Assembly (NCBI GenBank): GCA_045532035.1
Contig: JAZSFD010000140.1
Coordinates: 1 to 5,196, forward strand
Source: UMGS1052 sp045532035
GTDB taxonomy: Bacteria; Bacillota; Clostridia; Oscillospirales; CAG-382
Reading direction: 5' to 3'
Length of the DNA: 5,196 bases
In this document: positions 3,618-5,196 of the stretch, piece by piece
Layout: the number at the start of each line of letters is the position of its first letter
Position numbering within the stretch: position 1 is the stretch's first letter
Position numbers and translations under genes: made by a program
The notes under the pieces: model-generated
Seen by the model: only the letters and a program-made list of their open reading frames with translations
Told to the model about the DNA's origin: nothing
The model's database searches: none

Positions 3618-5196
3618 ATGACTAACAACAAGCACGTTCTCTCCTGGATCGAAGAAATGGCAGCCATGACCTGCCCCGACAAGATCATCTGGATCGACGG
3701 CAGCGAAGAGCAGACAAACGCTCTTCGTGAAGAGGCTGTTTCCACAGGCGAGATCATCAGACTCAATCAGGAAAAGCTCCCCGGCTGCTATCTCCACAGA
3801 ACAGCCATCAACGACGTTGCCCGCGTTGAAAACAAGACCTTCATCTGCACAAAGAAGAAGGAAGATGTCGGTGCAACAAACAACTGGATGGAATCGGGCG
3901 AATGCTATGAAAAGCTTTCCAAGCTCTATCGCGGCTCGATGAAGGGCAGAACAATGTATGTTATCCCCTACTCGATGGGTGTTGTCGGTTCTTCCTTCTC
4001 CAAGATCGGTATTGAGCTTACAGACTCCATCTATGTCGTTCTCAACATGCTCATCATGACACGTGCCGGCAAGGAAGTCATCGACAATCTCGGCGATTCT
4101 GCAGACTTCATCAAGGGTCTCCATGCAAGAGCTGACATCGATGAGGACAACCGTTACATCTGCCACTTCCCCGAAGACAACACCATCTGGTCGATCAACT
4201 CGGGCTACGGCGGAAACGTTCTTCTCGGTAAGAAGTGCTTCGCTCTCCGTATCGCTTCCTACCTCGGAAGAAAAGAAGGCTGGATGGCAGAGCATATGCT
4301 CATCCTCGGCGTTGAATTCCCCGACGGACAGATCAAATATATCGCCGCTGCATTCCCCTCTGCCTGCGGTAAGACAAACCTCGCAATGCTCATTCCTCCG
4401 GAACTTTACCGCGAAAAGGGCTACAAGGTTTGGTGCGTAGGCGATGACATCGCATGGATCCGTGTAGGCAAGGACGGCAGACTCTGGGCTGTCAACCCCG
4501 AAAACGGCTTCTTCGGCGTTGCTCCCGGTACCAGCGACAAGTCCAACCCCAACGCTCTTGCAACCACAAAGAGCAACACCATCTTCACCAACGTTGTCCA
4601 CAATCTTGACGACAACACTGTTTGGTGGGAAGGCCTCGACAAGAATCCTCCCGCAAACGCCAACAACTGGAAGGGCGAAAAGTGGGATTATACAAAGTAC
4701 GACAAGGCAGACAAGAGCACCTGCGGCGCTCATCCCAACTCCCGCTTCACAGCTCCCGCAATTCAGTGCCCCTGCATCTCCTCCGAGTTCAACAGCCTCG
4801 AGGGTGTTCCGCTTGATGCAATCGTATTCGGCGGCAGACGCGCAAAGACCGCTCCCCTTGTTTATCAGTCAAGAGACTGGCAGCACGGTACCTTCGTCGG
4901 CTCCATCATGGCTTCCGAAACCACAGCAGCTGCGGCAGGTGCTGTCGGCGTAGTAAGACGCGACCCCATGGCTATGCTTCCCTTCTGCGGATATGACATG
5001 GGCGAATACTTCGCTCACTGGCTCAATATGGGCAAGAACATCCCCAATCCTCCGCAGATCTTCCACGTCAACTGGTTCCGTACCGATGACGAGGGTCACT
5101 TCATCTGGCCCGGCTTTGGCGACAACATGAGAGTTCTGATCTGGATCCTCGACCGTTGCGCAGGCAAGGTTGACGCCGTTGAAACGCCCATCGGCT
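3618..5196 (+). CDS. pckA: Phosphoenolpyruvate carboxykinase (GTP), C-terminus cut by window edge
   Basis: The enzyme interconverts oxaloacetate + GTP and PEP + CO2 + GDP in the cytoplasm. In anaerobic fermenters the carboxylating direction toward oxaloacetate and succinate is common (family knowledge). The window contains 526 whole codons of a protein usually about 590-620 long. It is the GTP type: GRTMYVIPYSMG near 110-121 (substrate Arg111), GGNVLLGKKCFALRIAS (metal-ligand Lys206), EHML (His226), the P-loop FPSACGKTN at 246-254 with the reactive Cys250 and Lys252, kinase-2 GDDIAW at 275-280 (Asp276), FGVAPGTS, NSRFTAPAIQCP (374-385, Arg376) and FGGRRAKTAPLVYQS. All catalytic residues visible in this part are present. 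The ATG at 3618 follows AAAGGAGG (3603-3610) with a 7-base gap. The reading frame stays open to the window end. It is transcribed alone here, divergent from the translation genes, with a strong promoter and a possible Rex site. Confidence 0.97.
   Translation, partial: MTNNKHVLSWIEEMAAMTCPDKIIWIDGSEEQTNALREEAVSTGEIIRLNQEKLPGCYLHRTAINDVARVENKTFICTKKKEDVGATNNWMESGECYEKLSKLYRGSMKGRTMYVIPYSMGVVGSSFSKIGIELTDSIYVVLNMLIMTRAGKEVIDNLGDSADFIKGLHARADIDEDNRYICHFPEDNTIWSINSGYGGNVLLGKKCFALRIASYLGRKEGWMAEHMLILGVEFPDGQIKYIAAAFPSACGKTNLAMLIPPELYREKGYKVWCVGDDIAWIRVGKDGRLWAVNPENGFFGVAPGTSDKSNPNALATTKSNTIFTNVVHNLDDNTVWWEGLDKNPPANANNWKGEKWDYTKYDKADKSTCGAHPNSRFTAPAIQCPCISSEFNSLEGVPLDAIVFGGRRAKTAPLVYQSRDWQHGTFVGSIMASETTAAAAGAVGVVRRDPMAMLPFCGYDMGEYFAHWLNMGKNIPNPPQIFHVNWFRTDDEGHFIWPGFGDNMRVLIWILDRCAGKVDAVETPIG

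Noticed and set aside
3594..4733. 379-codon open frame on the minus strand opposite pckA
   Set aside because: Antisense shadow of the PEP carboxykinase gene, which shows intact catalytic motifs across the same bases.

Overview
The window looks like a stretch of chromosome from a low-to-mid-GC Firmicute of the class Clostridia, most likely close to the Ruminococcaceae/Oscillospiraceae. This is inferred from four things: strong AAGGAGG ribosome binding sites, A/T-rich intergenic regions with near-consensus sigma-A promoters, an archaeal/eukaryote-type prolyl-tRNA synthetase, and a GTP-type PEP carboxykinase. There are no mobile elements, CRISPR arrays, tRNAs or rRNAs. All genes found are core or housekeeping genes; the unusual content is in the intergenic DNA.

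Layout from the left. On the minus strand, the start of the S10 ribosomal protein operon runs off the left edge: rpsJ (560-871), then rplC (1-449, cut by the window edge), with a 110-base spacer between them. Upstream of rpsJ, 872-1349 has no convincing protein gene. It is best read as a long, structured mRNA leader (or a separate small RNA) made from a strong promoter at 1356-1384. The leader contains many short hairpins, a weak T-box-like 13-mer, a terminator-like stem whose 3' arm can pair with either of two identical 10-mers, and a possible second promoter close to rpsJ whose -10 box lies between 8-base inverted arms.

Also on the minus strand, 1532-3278 holds a two-gene unit: a small cysteine-rich TSCPD-domain protein (3027-3278) followed 31 bases later by proS (1532-2995). 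It has its own promoter at 3326-3354. The probable proS terminator (hairpin 1375-1411 plus T-run) overlaps the S10 promoter: the 3' arm of the hairpin supplies the -35 box, and the T-run is the promoter spacer.

On the plus strand, divergent from that unit, pckA for GTP-dependent PEP carboxykinase starts at 3618 and runs off the right edge. It has a textbook promoter at 3498-3526, a Rex-like inverted repeat at 3436-3453, and a stem-loop in its 5' UTR.

Functionally, the left two thirds concerns translation (ribosomal proteins and tRNA-Pro charging). The right third concerns central carbon metabolism at the PEP/oxaloacetate node. The two parts are separated by the divergent promoter region 3279-3617. 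No wholly new protein system is visible; the best candidates for something undescribed are the regulatory structures ahead of the S10 operon.
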